NCBI GenBank assembly: GCA_017558825.1
Contig: JAFYTO010000014.1
Coordinates: 62,001-126,000, forward strand
DNA: 64,000 bases
From: Clostridia bacterium
GTDB lineage: Bacteria; Bacillota; Clostridia; Christensenellales; Borkfalkiaceae
Direction of reading: 5' to 3'
Made by a program: the position numbers and the translations under genes. Shown piece after piece: positions 8,572-16,571 of this stretch (position 1 is its first letter; every line of letters starts with the position of its first letter). The notes under the pieces are model-generated. The model was not told the origin of the DNA and made no database searches. It saw only the letters and a list, made by a program, of their open reading frames with translations.

Positions 8572-8961
8572 ATGTTCAATTGCATAGTTAAATATTTGTC
8601 AAAAATTGACGGTAAAACCCAGTCTTATAAAAGTGACGGTACACTAATAAATTTAGACGGCAAAACCAAACTTTCTTTTTCACTTCAAGACGGGCAAAAT
8701 TATTCATTATTTATTCTAAAAGACGGCGGAGTTCGTTTAATTAGCGAAGGTCAAGCCAATTATTCTATTCTTTTCAAAAACAATAACGTCTATCCATTTA
8801 TAATTTCAGTAGGCGCATTTAAAATTGATGCAAGCGCAAATTCCACTTTAGTAAAAACAAGCATAAATAAAAACAAGTTAGAGGTTAGTATTAACTATAT
8901 TTTTTTATGCGGAAAAGAGCAAGATAATAGAAGTATAAAGATTAGCGCGGAGGTAATTTAA
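8572..8961 (+). CDS. DUF1934-like small beta-barrel protein
   Basis: 129 residues, beta-rich, no signal peptide. The spacing of the strands and the segment GVRLISEG...PFIISVGAFKIDASANST resemble the DUF1934 (YwiB-like, calycin fold) family of Bacillota, whose function is unknown. It opens an operon with an UlaG-type MBL protein and rho. The start codon sits directly after a promoter and has no ribosome-binding site, so it may be translated as a leaderless message. The family assignment is tentative. Confidence 0.6.
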   Translation: MFNCIVKYLSKIDGKTQSYKSDGTLINLDGKTKLSFSLQDGQNYSLFILKDGGVRLISEGQANYSILFKNNNVYPFIISVGAFKIDASANSTLVKTSINKNKLEVSINYIFLCGKEQDNRSIKISAEVI

Positions 8962-8962
8962 T

Positions 8963-9565
8963 TTGATTATTAATTATTTTGGGCATTCTTATTTTTTGGT
9001 TCAAGGCAAAAATTATTCTATTGCTTTAGACCCTTTTAAGAACGTTGGGTTACACGAGCAAAAAGTTGAGGCAGATTACGTTTTTTGCTCCCACAACCAC
9101 TTTGACCACAACAACGTAAGCTTAGTAAGTGGCGCAAAAACTGTTAAAGAGGGCAAGTACTTTACAATTATTAAGGGTTGCCATGATAATTCAGGTGGTA
9201 GTTTGCGCGGTCAAAACAATATACTACTTTTTGAATTAGACGGTAAAAAGCTTTGCTTTTTTGGCGATGAGGGCGAAACGTTTAATGAAGAAATAGTTAA
9301 TAAGTGTAGTAGGGTTGACGTTTTATTTATTCCTATAGGCTCCGTCTATACAATAGATGCGTTAACTGCGTTAAACTATATAAACGCAATTAAGCCTAAA
9401 ATGGTAATTCCTATGCACTATAAAGTTAAGGGCAGTAAAATAGATATAAACGGTATAGAAACGTTTACAAAATTACTTGATGAATATTCGGTAAAAAACA
9501 GTCCTTATAAATATTGTAAAGAAGATAAAGTTGTAATATTAAACCCACAAACAATGGAGGTGTAA
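8963..9565 (+). CDS. UlaG-like metallo-beta-lactamase fold hydrolase
   Basis: 200 residues. It carries the MBL metal motif SHNHFDHN (about 47-54), a GDEGE acidic loop (about 109) and a late histidine in PMHYK (about 151), in the compact arrangement of the UlaG/L-ascorbate-6-phosphate lactonase-like family (COG2220). The substrate is unknown. The start is TTG at 8963, with GGAGGT eight bases upstream and one base after the preceding stop. Rho follows one base after its stop, so all three genes form one operon. Confidence 0.8.
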   Translation: MIINYFGHSYFLVQGKNYSIALDPFKNVGLHEQKVEADYVFCSHNHFDHNNVSLVSGAKTVKEGKYFTIIKGCHDNSGGSLRGQNNILLFELDGKKLCFFGDEGETFNEEIVNKCSRVDVLFIPIGSVYTIDALTALNYINAIKPKMVIPMHYKVKGSKIDINGIETFTKLLDEYSVKNSPYKYCKEDKVVILNPQTMEV

Positions 9566-9566
9566 A

Positions 9567-10979
9567 ATGAAATACACGCGTGATTATTTAGAAAAAAGTA
9601 TGGGCGTTGAAGATTTGCGCAAAGTAATGCGTGAACTTGGCGGAACTCCAGCATTAAAATCAAAAAACGAACTTATTGACTGTATTATTAAAATACAAAA
9701 TGGTGAGCTTGTTCCAAACCAAAGCGGTAAGGGTAGAAAACCGCGTATGACTGATAAACAATACGTTGATTTAAATGGTGTAGAAGAAAACTTTGGTCAA
9801 ACCCAAGTTAGAAACGACCAAGAAGAATATGACGTTTTGCAAAATGATATTACCGACACCACGCTAGTAAAAGGTATTTTAGAATTTCATAGTGACGGTT
9901 ACGCATTTATGCGTGGAGAAAATTACGAGGCAAATTTAACTAGTGATATTTACGTGTCAAAAAATACTATTAAATATTTTAAATTAAGGCGTGGAGACTA
10001 CGTTGAAGGCTATGCAGAACGTATGCATTTAAATTCATCACCATCACTTAAAAAGATAGTTTCTTTAAATGGAAAACCTTATAATTTTAGCGATAATCGC
10101 CCAAATTTTGATGATTTAACGCCTTGCTATCCTAACTCTAAAATTAAGCTTGAATTAAGTGAAAGCGAAGACGATTTGTCTATTCGTGCAATTGATTTAT
10201 TGTGCCCTATAGGGCGTGGTCAACGTGGACTTATAGTAGCGCCACCAAAAGCAGGTAAAACTACTCTTTTAAAGAAAATTGCATATTCAATTGAAAAAAA
10301 TTACAGTGACGTTAAATTACTTGTACTGTTAATTGATGAAAGGCCGGAAGAAGTTACAGACATTAAGCGTTCAGTTAAAGGCGAGGTTATTTATTCTACT
10401 TTTGACGAAGCTCCTGACCATCACGTTAGAGCAGCAGAACTTGTTTTAAATAGAGGTAAAAGGCTTGTTGAACAAGGCGAACACGTTGTTATTTTACTTG
10501 ACTCTATTACAAAATTGACGCGCGCATATAACGCTATTGTTCCGTCATCTGGAAAAACGCTTTCAGGCGGTATAGACCCTCTCGCTCTTCAAGCACCTAA
10601 GAAATTCTTTGGCTCTGCAAGAAATATTGAAAACGGCGGTAGTTTAACTATTCTTTCTACTGCTCTTGTAGACACTGGTTCTAAAATGGATGACGTTATT
10701 TATGAAGAATTTAAGGGAACTGGCAATATGGAAATTATACTTTCTCGCTCACTTTCAGAAAGGCGAATTTTCCCTGCTATAGACCTTTATAAATCTGGCA
10801 CACGCAAAGACGAGCTTCTTCTTTCTAAAGATGAGTTAGATGCCGTTTATTCTATTAGAAGATATCTAGATAGAAACGATGATGCTATTCAAAATTTATT
10901 AGACATGTTAAAACGCACTGAAAATAACGAAGAATTTGTTAAAAAAGTTCCCGTTTGGTGCAAAATGATGTCCGTTTAG
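9567..10979 (+). CDS. rho: Transcription termination factor Rho
   Basis: 470 residues. Hexameric RNA helicase that terminates transcription. An N-terminal SAP-like/Rho-N helical region (about 5-45) and a basic linker precede the cold-shock-like RNA-binding domain (about 100-170). The RecA-like ATPase core has Walker [10 protein letters not shown] (about 225-233), the Walker B region [11 protein letters not shown] and Q-loop segment [21 protein letters not shown] precedes the ATG. The last four bases overlap the end of the convergent amidotransferase gene, so there is no room for an intrinsic terminator beyond the stop. Confidence 0.97.
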   Translation: MKYTRDYLEKSMGVEDLRKVMRELGGTPALKSKNELIDCIIKIQNGELVPNQSGKGRKPRMTDKQYVDLNGVEENFGQTQVRNDQEEYDVLQNDITDTTLVKGILEFHSDGYAFMRGENYEANLTSDIYVSKNTIKYFKLRRGDYVEGYAERMHLNSSPSLKKIVSLNGKPYNFSDNRPNFDDLTPCYPNSKIKLELSESEDDLSIRAIDLLCPIGRGQRGLIVAPPKAGKTTLLKKIAYSIEKNYSDVKLLVLLIDERPEEVTDIKRSVKGEVIYSTFDEAPDHHVRAAELVLNRGKRLVEQGEHVVILLDSITKLTRAYNAIVPSSGKTLSGGIDPLALQAPKKFFGSARNIENGGSLTILSTALVDTGSKMDDVIYEEFKGTGNMEIILSRSLSERRIFPAIDLYKSGTRKDELLLSKDELDAVYSIRRYLDRNDDAIQNLLDMLKRTENNEEFVKKVPVWCKMMSV

Positions 10980-11578
10980 TTTTTTAATAGGCTTTCAAAG
11001 AATTTATTTGAAAAATAAACTCCCATACGTTCAGGGTGAAATTGTACGCCGTAAATAGGTAAAGTTTTGTGCTTAATTGCCTCAACGGTTCCGTCTTCAC
11101 TTACAGCTTCTACTTTAAGGCATTTTGCTACCTTTTCTAACTGCTCAACGTGGCAAGAGTTTACCTCAATTACTCTATTAAAGGTCTTTGTTAAAAAACT
11201 ATCGCTTGAATTTATAATATAGTGTCTAGCACTTTTCTCACTAAAAAAGTGGTTTTCTACGTTTGTTAAAGTGCCTTTAAAATAAACGTTAATTGCTTGC
11301 ATGCCTTTACAAATGCCTATAATTGGCTGTTTGCGCATTACAAATTGTTTGATTAGGTATAATTCGGCAACGTCAGTATGTGCATCATAATCGCAAGTTC
11401 TTAAAACGGGCTTGTCGTATAGATACGGAATTATATTTCCGCCACCGGTTAGCAAAAGTGCGTTGCAAGTGGTTATAAGAGAAGTGTTTTTTGATAAAAC
11501 GTAGTTTACGCCTATATTATTCAAGGCGATTAAATAGTTTGATAAGTTAAAACCGTTATCGTAAATAAAAACTTTCAT
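10976..11578 (-). CDS. Class I glutamine amidotransferase-like / gamma-glutamyl hydrolase (peptidase C26-like)
   Basis: 200 residues. The nucleophile elbow GICKGMQAINVY has the Cys at about 95, and VQFHPE carries the His-Glu of the triad at about 178-181, so the GATase1 triad is complete. Length and motifs resemble PuuD-type gamma-glutamyl-GABA hydrolases and related standalone enzymes. The substrate is not determinable. It is convergent with rho and overlaps it by four bases. The start lacks a Shine-Dalgarno, and TAAAAT lies five bases upstream on the minus strand, so this may also be a leaderless gene. Confidence 0.75.
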   Translation of the reverse strand: MKVFIYDNGFNLSNYLIALNNIGVNYVLSKNTSLITTCNALLLTGGGNIIPYLYDKPVLRTCDYDAHTDVAELYLIKQFVMRKQPIIGICKGMQAINVYFKGTLTNVENHFFSEKSARHYIINSSDSFLTKTFNRVIEVNSCHVEQLEKVAKCLKVEAVSEDGTVEAIKHKTLPIYGVQFHPERMGVYFSNKFFESLLKN

Positions 11579-11627
11579 ACTATATTTTATTATTCTAAAG
11601 AAATTTTTGTTATTAAAAGGTGAAAAT

Positions 11628-12320
11628 ATGAAAAATTGTAAAAAGACTATCGGTATGGTAGTTGCTATGGAAAAGGAGATTTTACCGCTTATAAACGAAC
11701 TTGGTAGTCAAGTTGAATGCTTTGACGTTTGTGGCTTTACAATTAAACAGTTTAAAAAAAATGGAAATGACGTTTATTTGATAAACAGCGGTATTGGTGA
11801 AATTTCATCTTCTTCTGCCACGGCTATATTAATAAGTGTTTTTAAATGTAATTTAATTATAAATTTTGGTGTTTGTGGCGCTTTAACTAAAAATACAGGC
11901 GTTTTAGAAACGGTATTTGTAAACGGGGTTGTTCATTATGATTTTGACCTTTCTCCAATAGATGACGTAAAAGTTGGGCAATACCCTAATTATGATAGCG
12001 CAATAATTAAAGTTGAAAACGAGGTTTTAACTTTTGCAATGAAAGCTTATCCTTATTTAAAAACGGTTATTTGTGCTAGTGCAGATAAATTTTTAGACGA
12101 TGCTAGCATTAAGCAAAATTTAAACAATTTGTACGGCGCAGAAATTTGCGATATGGAAAGTGCGGGCATTTTACTTGTTTGCAATAAGGCAAACGTTCCC
12201 GTTTTAATGATAAAAGCTGTTTCTGACGGCGAGGGCGGAGCTGAAGAGTATAATAAAATGGTTAAAAACGCAGTTGAAGCTTATAAGGCAGTTACGCTCA
12301 AAATAATAGAAGCGTTTTAA
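11628..12320 (+). CDS. mtnN: 5'-methylthioadenosine/S-adenosylhomocysteine nucleosidase
   Basis: About 230 residues. Cleaves MTA and SAH to adenine plus the thioribose sugar, recycling products of SAM use. The purine nucleoside phosphorylase fold is shown by IGMVVAMEKEI at the N-terminus, SGIGEISSSSA, INFGVCGAL, CDMESAGI (catalytic Glu region) and VSDGEGG (catalytic Asp). ATG at 11628 was chosen because AAAGGTG lies just upstream. It is followed nine bases later by a small membrane protein gene. Confidence 0.9.
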   Translation: MKNCKKTIGMVVAMEKEILPLINELGSQVECFDVCGFTIKQFKKNGNDVYLINSGIGEISSSSATAILISVFKCNLIINFGVCGALTKNTGVLETVFVNGVVHYDFDLSPIDDVKVGQYPNYDSAIIKVENEVLTFAMKAYPYLKTVICASADKFLDDASIKQNLNNLYGAEICDMESAGILLVCNKANVPVLMIKAVSDGEGGAEEYNKMVKNAVEAYKAVTLKIIEAF

Positions 12321-12328
12321 GGTGAAAT

Positions 12329-12856
12329 ATGTACAAGGTGTATAGTGTTTTTGATAAAGAAAAAGTTATAAAAATGAACAAGAGCATTGATAAAGGCTCT
12401 ATAGTATCTTCAACGCTTTTATGCGTTGTGTTGTTTGCAATAGGTGTTGTAACGCTTATTATGGGTATTTTAGAAGAAAAAACCAATTGGCTTTCAATAG
12501 TTATAGGTGCTTTTGCTTGCGTATTTGCGTTTTTTCCTATTATTAGCATTAGAGCAACTTCTAAAAAAGGTCTTGAAAATGCAATAAGAGAAACCGGGGT
12601 TGAACATACTGAGCTTAAAATTGAGTATTTATTTAAAGAAAAGCGTATTGAAGTTAAACAATATAAGGGTGACGACATAAAAGAAGATACAATTATGTTT
12701 AAAAACGTTGCGTCTTTAAAAAAGACTAAAGAAGGCGTGTCTTTTTATTTACAAGACGGCGTTATGTATTATTTTGAATATGATGACATTTTAGTAGGAA
12801 CACCTGAACAAATTTTAAATTTATTTAAGAAAAACGGAATAAAAGTTCCTAAATAA
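12329..12856 (+). CDS. Two-TM membrane protein, unknown function
   Basis: 175 residues. Two adjacent transmembrane helices (about 27-48 and 53-72) are followed by a cytosolic beta-rich domain (about 85-175). The arrangement recalls YcxB-like proteins, but I cannot confirm the family. AAGGTGA is close to the ATG; an internal ATG at 12374 is an alternative start. Probably cotranscribed with mtnN. Confidence 0.6.
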   Translation: MYKVYSVFDKEKVIKMNKSIDKGSIVSSTLLCVVLFAIGVVTLIMGILEEKTNWLSIVIGAFACVFAFFPIISIRATSKKGLENAIRETGVEHTELKIEYLFKEKRIEVKQYKGDDIKEDTIMFKNVASLKKTKEGVSFYLQDGVMYYFEYDDILVGTPEQILNLFKKNGIKVPK

Positions 12857-12869
12857 AAGAATTTAATAG

Positions 12870-12909
12870 CCTCACTTTTAATATTATATAAAAGGAGCTG
12901 AAAGTGAGG
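12870..12909 (+). promoter_or_regulatory. Leader hairpin with the ribosome-binding site in its loop
   Basis: Nine-base arms 12870-12878 and 12901-12909 are perfect complements. The loop contains the AAAGGAG at about 12891-12897, and the ATG of ylxY follows one base after the right arm. The distance from the ribosome site to ATG is long (about 13 bases), so folding probably affects translation. Confidence 0.5.
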
Positions 12910-12910
12910 T

Positions 12911-13612
12911 ATGAAAAAACAAACGTTAATAATAACCAATTTATTGCTTTTAATTATAGTTTTAGGCGTTTCAACAGTGGCTTTTATACCAAAAAAAGTT
13001 CAAAGCATAAACGGTGGGCAAAGCTACGATGCTATATATAGCGGAAATAGAGTAAACACTAACGTTTCACTAATGTTCAACGTTTATGAAAACACGCAAG
13101 TTGTTAGCGATATAGTGTCAATTTTGAATAAAAACGGTGTAACGGCTACTTTTTTTGTTGGTGGCTGTTGGGCAGATGATAATGCTGAAACGTTGAAATA
13201 CATAGTAAATAGCGGTCACGAACTTGGTAATCACGGTTATTTTCATAAAGATCATAAGAATTTAAGTGAAAGTGAAAACAGGCGTGAAATTTTAGATAAT
13301 AACAATATAGTACGTGCGCTAACCGGCGTTAATATGACGCTTTTTGCTCCGCCGTCCGGTTCGTTTTCAAAAACTACGCTCAAAGTTGCGTACAACTTAG
13401 GGTATAAAACTATAATGTGGTCAAAAGACACAATAGATTGGCGTGATAGTGATAAAAGTTTAATAATAAAGCGTGCAACTTCTAATTTAGAAAACGGCGA
13501 CCTTATTTTAATGCATCCTAAAGAGCATACTCTTTTAGCACTTGAAGAAATTATTACTAAAATAAAAGGGCAGGGTTATTCTTTAGTTAGCGTTTCTAAA
13601 AATATAGAATAA
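12911..13612 (+). CDS. ylxY: YlxY-type polysaccharide deacetylase-like protein
   Basis: 233 residues with an N-terminal signal anchor (about 5-27) and an extracytoplasmic NodB-like barrel. The HxxxH-type motif (GHELGNHGYFHKDH), WSKDTIDW and LMHPKEH are present. The first motif reads MFNVYEN instead of TFDDG, and the Arg motif reads FAPPSG. These substitutions look typical of the YlxY branch, where catalysis is doubtful. The next gene is an M16 peptidase, as in Bacillus (pnpA-ylxY-mlpA), which supports the assignment. Associated with sporulation in that genus; role here unknown. Confidence 0.82.
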   Translation: MKKQTLIITNLLLLIIVLGVSTVAFIPKKVQSINGGQSYDAIYSGNRVNTNVSLMFNVYENTQVVSDIVSILNKNGVTATFFVGGCWADDNAETLKYIVNSGHELGNHGYFHKDHKNLSESENRREILDNNNIVRALTGVNMTLFAPPSGSFSKTTLKVAYNLGYKTIMWSKDTIDWRDSDKSLIIKRATSNLENGDLILMHPKEHTLLALEEIITKIKGQGYSLVSVSKNIE

Positions 13613-13649
13613 TAATTTTTTTAAAATTACTAATACTAATAGGGAATTT

Positions 13650-14885
13650 ATGGACTACATTAAGAAAATTAACGATAAATTAACGGTAATTGTAAGTGAG
13701 GGCGATGCGCTCTCTGCTTCGTTTGCCATTATGGTTGGCACAGGCAGTGTTAACGAAAACGATAAAACAAATGGTCTTTCACATTTTATAGAGCATATGA
13801 ATTTTAAAGGCACTAATGAAATGAGTGCTTTTGATATATCTAACGCTTTAGAAATGTGCGGAGCTAATTTTAACGCATATACCGGGGCTGACGTTACTTG
13901 CTACTACGCTCAAACGCTTAGCGAAAATTTAGAAAAGGCGTTTTCTGTTTTTTCAAGCGCAGTATTTAAATCAATATACCCAAGCGCTGAATTAGAAAAG
14001 GAAAAGAACGTAATTTTAGAAGAAATCAATATGAGTTTAGATAGCCCAGAAGACGTGTGCTATGATTTAGCTGCACTTTCTTATTTTGGCTCAAACGGTT
14101 ACGGTAGAACTATTTTAGGCAGTAGCGAAAACGTAAAATCTTTTACAAAAAGCGATATTTTGAATTATTTATCTAAATACTACGTTGCTGAAAATATTTG
14201 CATAGCGTTTACTGGTAACGTTAGCGTAGATTCTTGTTTAGAGCTTGTAAGCAATTACGTTGTGCCTTACGTATCATTTGAGGCTAAAGCAAAAGAAGAA
14301 GAACGCAATTTAATAAATTTAAAGCAAAACTTATTTAAGGATAAAGACATAGAACAAGCACATTTTTGTTTGACGTTTAGTTCGCCTAATTATTTAGATA
14401 AAAATAGAATAGCAAGTGAAATTGCCACAACAATTTTGGGTGGTGGTATGAGTAGTAGGCTTTTTCAAAAAGTAAGGGAAGAACTTGGGCTTTCTTATTC
14501 TGTTTATGCAACTAGTTCACGTTTTAAAGACGTGGGTACAACTTCAATTTACGCAGGCGTAAACCCAACCAGCGTTGACGATGCGTACAATGCCATTTTA
14601 GAAGTTGTATCTAATTTAGTTAAAAGCGGAATTAGTGATGATGAATTTATAAAAGTAAAAAACCAAATTAAATCTTCAACGGTATTTTCACTTGAAAGGC
14701 CAATGTCAAAAGCTCAACTGTTTTCTAAATACTATATAAATACAGGAAAGCTTTACAGTGTAAACGAAAGGCTTGCTCATTTAGATTTAGTTAGTAAAAG
14801 TGACGTTATAGACGCTCTTAGTTACTTTGACGTAAACAATATGTCAACCGCAATTGTTGGCAAGAACGTCAAACCGTTAAAATAA
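13650..14885 (+). CDS. M16 family zinc peptidase (MlpA/YmxG-like)
   Basis: 411 residues, the usual length of single-chain bacterial M16B peptidases. The inverted zinc motif HFIEH is at about 46-50, with the downstream Glu in the EKEKNVILEEINM segment, followed by the second inactive-like half with LGGGMSSRLFQKVREELGLSYSVYA. It sits just after ylxY as in Bacillus. The ribosome site is weak (AGGGAA). The gene ends at a strong hairpin shared with the convergent microprotein gene. Confidence 0.9.
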   Translation: MDYIKKINDKLTVIVSEGDALSASFAIMVGTGSVNENDKTNGLSHFIEHMNFKGTNEMSAFDISNALEMCGANFNAYTGADVTCYYAQTLSENLEKAFSVFSSAVFKSIYPSAELEKEKNVILEEINMSLDSPEDVCYDLAALSYFGSNGYGRTILGSSENVKSFTKSDILNYLSKYYVAENICIAFTGNVSVDSCLELVSNYVVPYVSFEAKAKEEERNLINLKQNLFKDKDIEQAHFCLTFSSPNYLDKNRIASEIATTILGGGMSSRLFQKVREELGLSYSVYATSSRFKDVGTTSIYAGVNPTSVDDAYNAILEVVSNLVKSGISDDEFIKVKNQIKSSTVFSLERPMSKAQLFSKYYINTGKLYSVNERLAHLDLVSKSDVIDALSYFDVNNMSTAIVGKNVKPLK

Positions 14886-14887
14886 AA

Positions 14888-14920
14888 AAAGGTATGCACC
14901 GCATACCTTTAATTTTTTTG
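14888..14920. terminator. Bidirectional terminator
   Basis: Perfect 10-bp stem (14888-14897 with 14901-14910) around a 3-base loop, A-run before and T-run after. It serves the M16 gene and the convergent microprotein gene. Confidence 0.88.
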
Positions 14921-14926
14921 CCTTAG

Positions 14927-15073
14927 TTAAATTGCCGTAACGTTGTTGCTATTACAAAAACAAGTAGTTGTTGAAAGTAGCGCTGCAAGTATTAAAGCTT
15001 GCGTTAAAGTTATAGTGTTGTTAGATACAAGTAAGAATAAAATTCCTAATAAAACTAGATACGTTGAATTCAT
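14927..15073 (-). CDS. 48-residue membrane microprotein
   Basis: A short reading frame starting MNSTYLVLLG and ending CNSNNVTAI, with two hydrophobic stretches (about 4-17 and 24-36) and a Cys-Phe-Cys near the C-terminus. AAAAAGGAG lies four bases before the ATG, and the frame ends just before the terminator it shares with the M16 gene. Both support it being real. It diverges from an ArsR-type regulator gene with 125 bp between the two starts. Function unknown. Confidence 0.65.
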   Translation of the reverse strand: MNSTYLVLLGILFLLVSNNTITLTQALILAALLSTTTCFCNSNNVTAI

Positions 15074-15139
15074 AAAACTCCTTTTTACAAAAATTATTCT
15101 ATTATTACAATATGCTACATTTTTTTTAGTATGAATGCA

Positions 15140-15168
15140 TTGACATATTTTCTTTCGTATATTATCAT
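15140..15168 (+). promoter_or_regulatory. Promoter of the ArsR-family gene
   Basis: Consensus TTGACA (15140-15145), a 17-bp spacer and TATCAT (15163-15168). It lies between the regulator and the divergent microprotein gene. Confidence 0.75.
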
Positions 15169-15198
15169 TTTTATAATTTAAATAGGGAAGTGAATATT

Positions 15199-15546
15199 AT
15201 GGCAATTAGTCAAACTGTTTTACTGTTAGATAAGCGAACTCAAGGGTTGATAAGTGACTACGTTCCAAACGATGAAATCTTAGGTGATTTAGTAGGCTTT
15301 TTTAGTGTTTTTAGTGACGTTACTAGGCTAAAAATAGTGTCATCGCTTGCAATAAGTGATATGTGTGTAACAGATTTATCTATTATGCTTGCCTTAAACC
15401 AAACTACCGTTTCACACCAATTAAGAATTCTTAAAGACGTTGGAGTTGTTAAGTGTAAACGGCAAGGAAAAATAATTTTTTACTCACTTAGAAGTGAAAT
15501 AATTAACGATATTTTACTTAAAGGCGTAGAATTTTTAGGTTATTAA
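15199..15546 (+). CDS. ArsR/SmtB-family winged-helix regulator
   Basis: 115 residues. The compact winged HTH runs from about 35 to 105: FSDVTRLKIVSSL, then TDLSIMLALNQTTVSHQLRILKDVGVVKCKRQGKIIFYSL. The alpha-3 metal motif typical of ArsR (ELCVCDL) is reduced to DMCVTDL, with one Cys, so the signal may not be a classic thiophilic metal. The ATG at 15199 was chosen from AGGGAAG eight bases upstream; a GTG at 15190 is too close to it. Likely regulates itself and the divergent microprotein. Confidence 0.85.
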   Translation: MAISQTVLLLDKRTQGLISDYVPNDEILGDLVGFFSVFSDVTRLKIVSSLAISDMCVTDLSIMLALNQTTVSHQLRILKDVGVVKCKRQGKIIFYSLRSEIINDILLKGVEFLGY

Positions 15547-15578
15547 GGCTTGGTTCCTTCTTAAACTAAAACAATAAT

Positions 15579-15606
15579 AAAACGGCGAAAAAATTCGCCG
15601 TTTTAT
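15579..15606. terminator. Convergent terminator
   Basis: 11-bp stem (15579-15589 with 15594-15604) and 4-base loop between the ArsR gene and the Cys-rich microprotein gene. Confidence 0.8.
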
Positions 15607-15618
15607 CATTTGTTAAAA

Positions 15619-15828
15619 TTATTTGCAACCGCAGCCGCCAATACCGTATGGCTTTTTGCCATCTTTACAGCAACATAATAAAACTAAGAGTATAGGAAGA
15701 AGGCATCCACAGTTACAAAGTTTGTCAAAAATGTTTGAAACGCAACCGTTACCACATAGGCAAAGAATTAAAAGTATAATAAGTATGTATAAACAGCAGT
15801 TGTCGTTAAAACCAAAAAAGTTCATCAT
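15619..15828 (-). CDS. Cysteine-rich 69-residue membrane microprotein
   Basis: 69 residues with 13 cysteines: clusters CC, CLC, CNCGC, CCC and a terminal GGCGCK. Two hydrophobic segments (about 13-25 and 43-54) have cysteines at their ends. GGAGG is nine bases upstream of the first of two adjacent ATG codons. Similar Cys-rich hydrophobic miniproteins occur in Clostridia without known function. The cysteines could bind metal or crosslink, for example at a spore or cell surface; that is inference. Confidence 0.7.
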   Translation of the reverse strand: MMNFFGFNDNCCLYILIILLILCLCGNGCVSNIFDKLCNCGCLLPILLVLLCCCKDGKKPYGIGGCGCK

Positions 15829-15908
15829 TAATTTTATCCTCCAAAATATTTTTTTGATATTGCTATCACTACATATTACTCAAAAGTTAAAAAAAATGTT
15901 ACAAAGGG

Positions 15909-15937
15909 TTGTAATTTTTGTAAAAATATATTAAAAT
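15909..15937 (+). promoter_or_regulatory. Promoter of the ECF S-coaX-ispG operon
   Basis: TTGTAA (15909-15914), a 17-bp spacer and TAAAAT (15932-15937). This leaves a leader of about 80 bases before the ATG at 16026, in which I could not recognise a known riboswitch. Confidence 0.65.
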
Positions 15938-16025
15938 ATATTTGCAGGCACTTTTTTAAGGCTTGACGCTACATATTTTTTATTTATTCTTACGGATACC
16001 TATAAGGATTCGATTGGAGGCTTTT

Positions 16026-16571
16026 ATGAAACAAATAACATCTAAACAAATAGCCTTTTTAGGCGTAGTTTCGGCATTAATGTTCGTGTTTTTGCTTATT
16101 GAAACTTATTTATTAACGATTGCGTTCGGTGCGTTAACTCCGGCAATTCTCACTTTGCCGTTTGCCGTAGCGCTATCGCTTTTTTTAGGCAAAAAAGGTA
16201 TGTTTTTAGGCGGAACTATATTCGGCACCTGCTCATTCTTTTTAGCATGCTGTATAGCAAACCCAGTATTTATAAACCCGCTTATTTCAATTTTACCAAG
16301 AATTTTAATTGGCGTTGTGGCTTATTTTGCTTTTGTTTTATCGCAAAAATTATTTAAAAATGAAGTAGTTGCATATTCAATAGGCGGTGTATTTGGCATA
16401 TTAACTAATACGGTTTGTACAATTTTTATGCTTTGGGTATTTAATTACAGTAATTTAGCGGCGGTATTTTCTACAATTATGTCAATAAATTTTGTTGGCG
16501 AACTTGTTGGTGCTATAATTTTAGTTCCAGTTTATTCTAAAGTTTTAAAAAAGGTAAGTGGCAGATTATGA
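16026..16571 (+). CDS. ECF transporter S component, probably for pantothenate
   Basis: 181 residues and about five to six membrane helices. The segment NPLISILPRILIGVVAYF is typical of the S-component family PF12822. It gives substrate specificity to an energy-coupling factor transporter whose ATPases and T subunit would be encoded elsewhere. Its stop overlaps the coaX start by ATGA, so pantothenate or a related CoA precursor is the most likely cargo (inference from context). GGAGG precedes the chosen ATG. Confidence 0.78.
   Translation: MKQITSKQIAFLGVVSALMFVFLLIETYLLTIAFGALTPAILTLPFAVALSLFLGKKGMFLGGTIFGTCSFFLACCIANPVFINPLISILPRILIGVVAYFAFVLSQKLFKNEVVAYSIGGVFGILTNTVCTIFMLWVFNYSNLAAVFSTIMSINFVGELVGAIILVPVYSKVLKKVSGRL

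Noticed and set aside
12911..13612. YlxY-type deacetylase as a decaying pseudogene because TFDDG is lost
   Set aside because: The frame is intact, the other motifs are conserved, and NV/FAPPSG substitutions appear to be a feature of the YlxY branch. Synteny with the M16 gene is kept.
14943..15134. 63-codon plus-strand frame downstream of the M16 gene
   Set aside because: It has no ribosome site and lies antisense to the 48-residue microprotein, which has AAAAAGGAG and ends at the shared terminator.
8465..15606. Repeated ACGGCGAA/TTCGCCGT hairpins as a dispersed repeat
   Set aside because: Only the short stem core is shared; the loops and flanks differ, so both are ordinary terminators.
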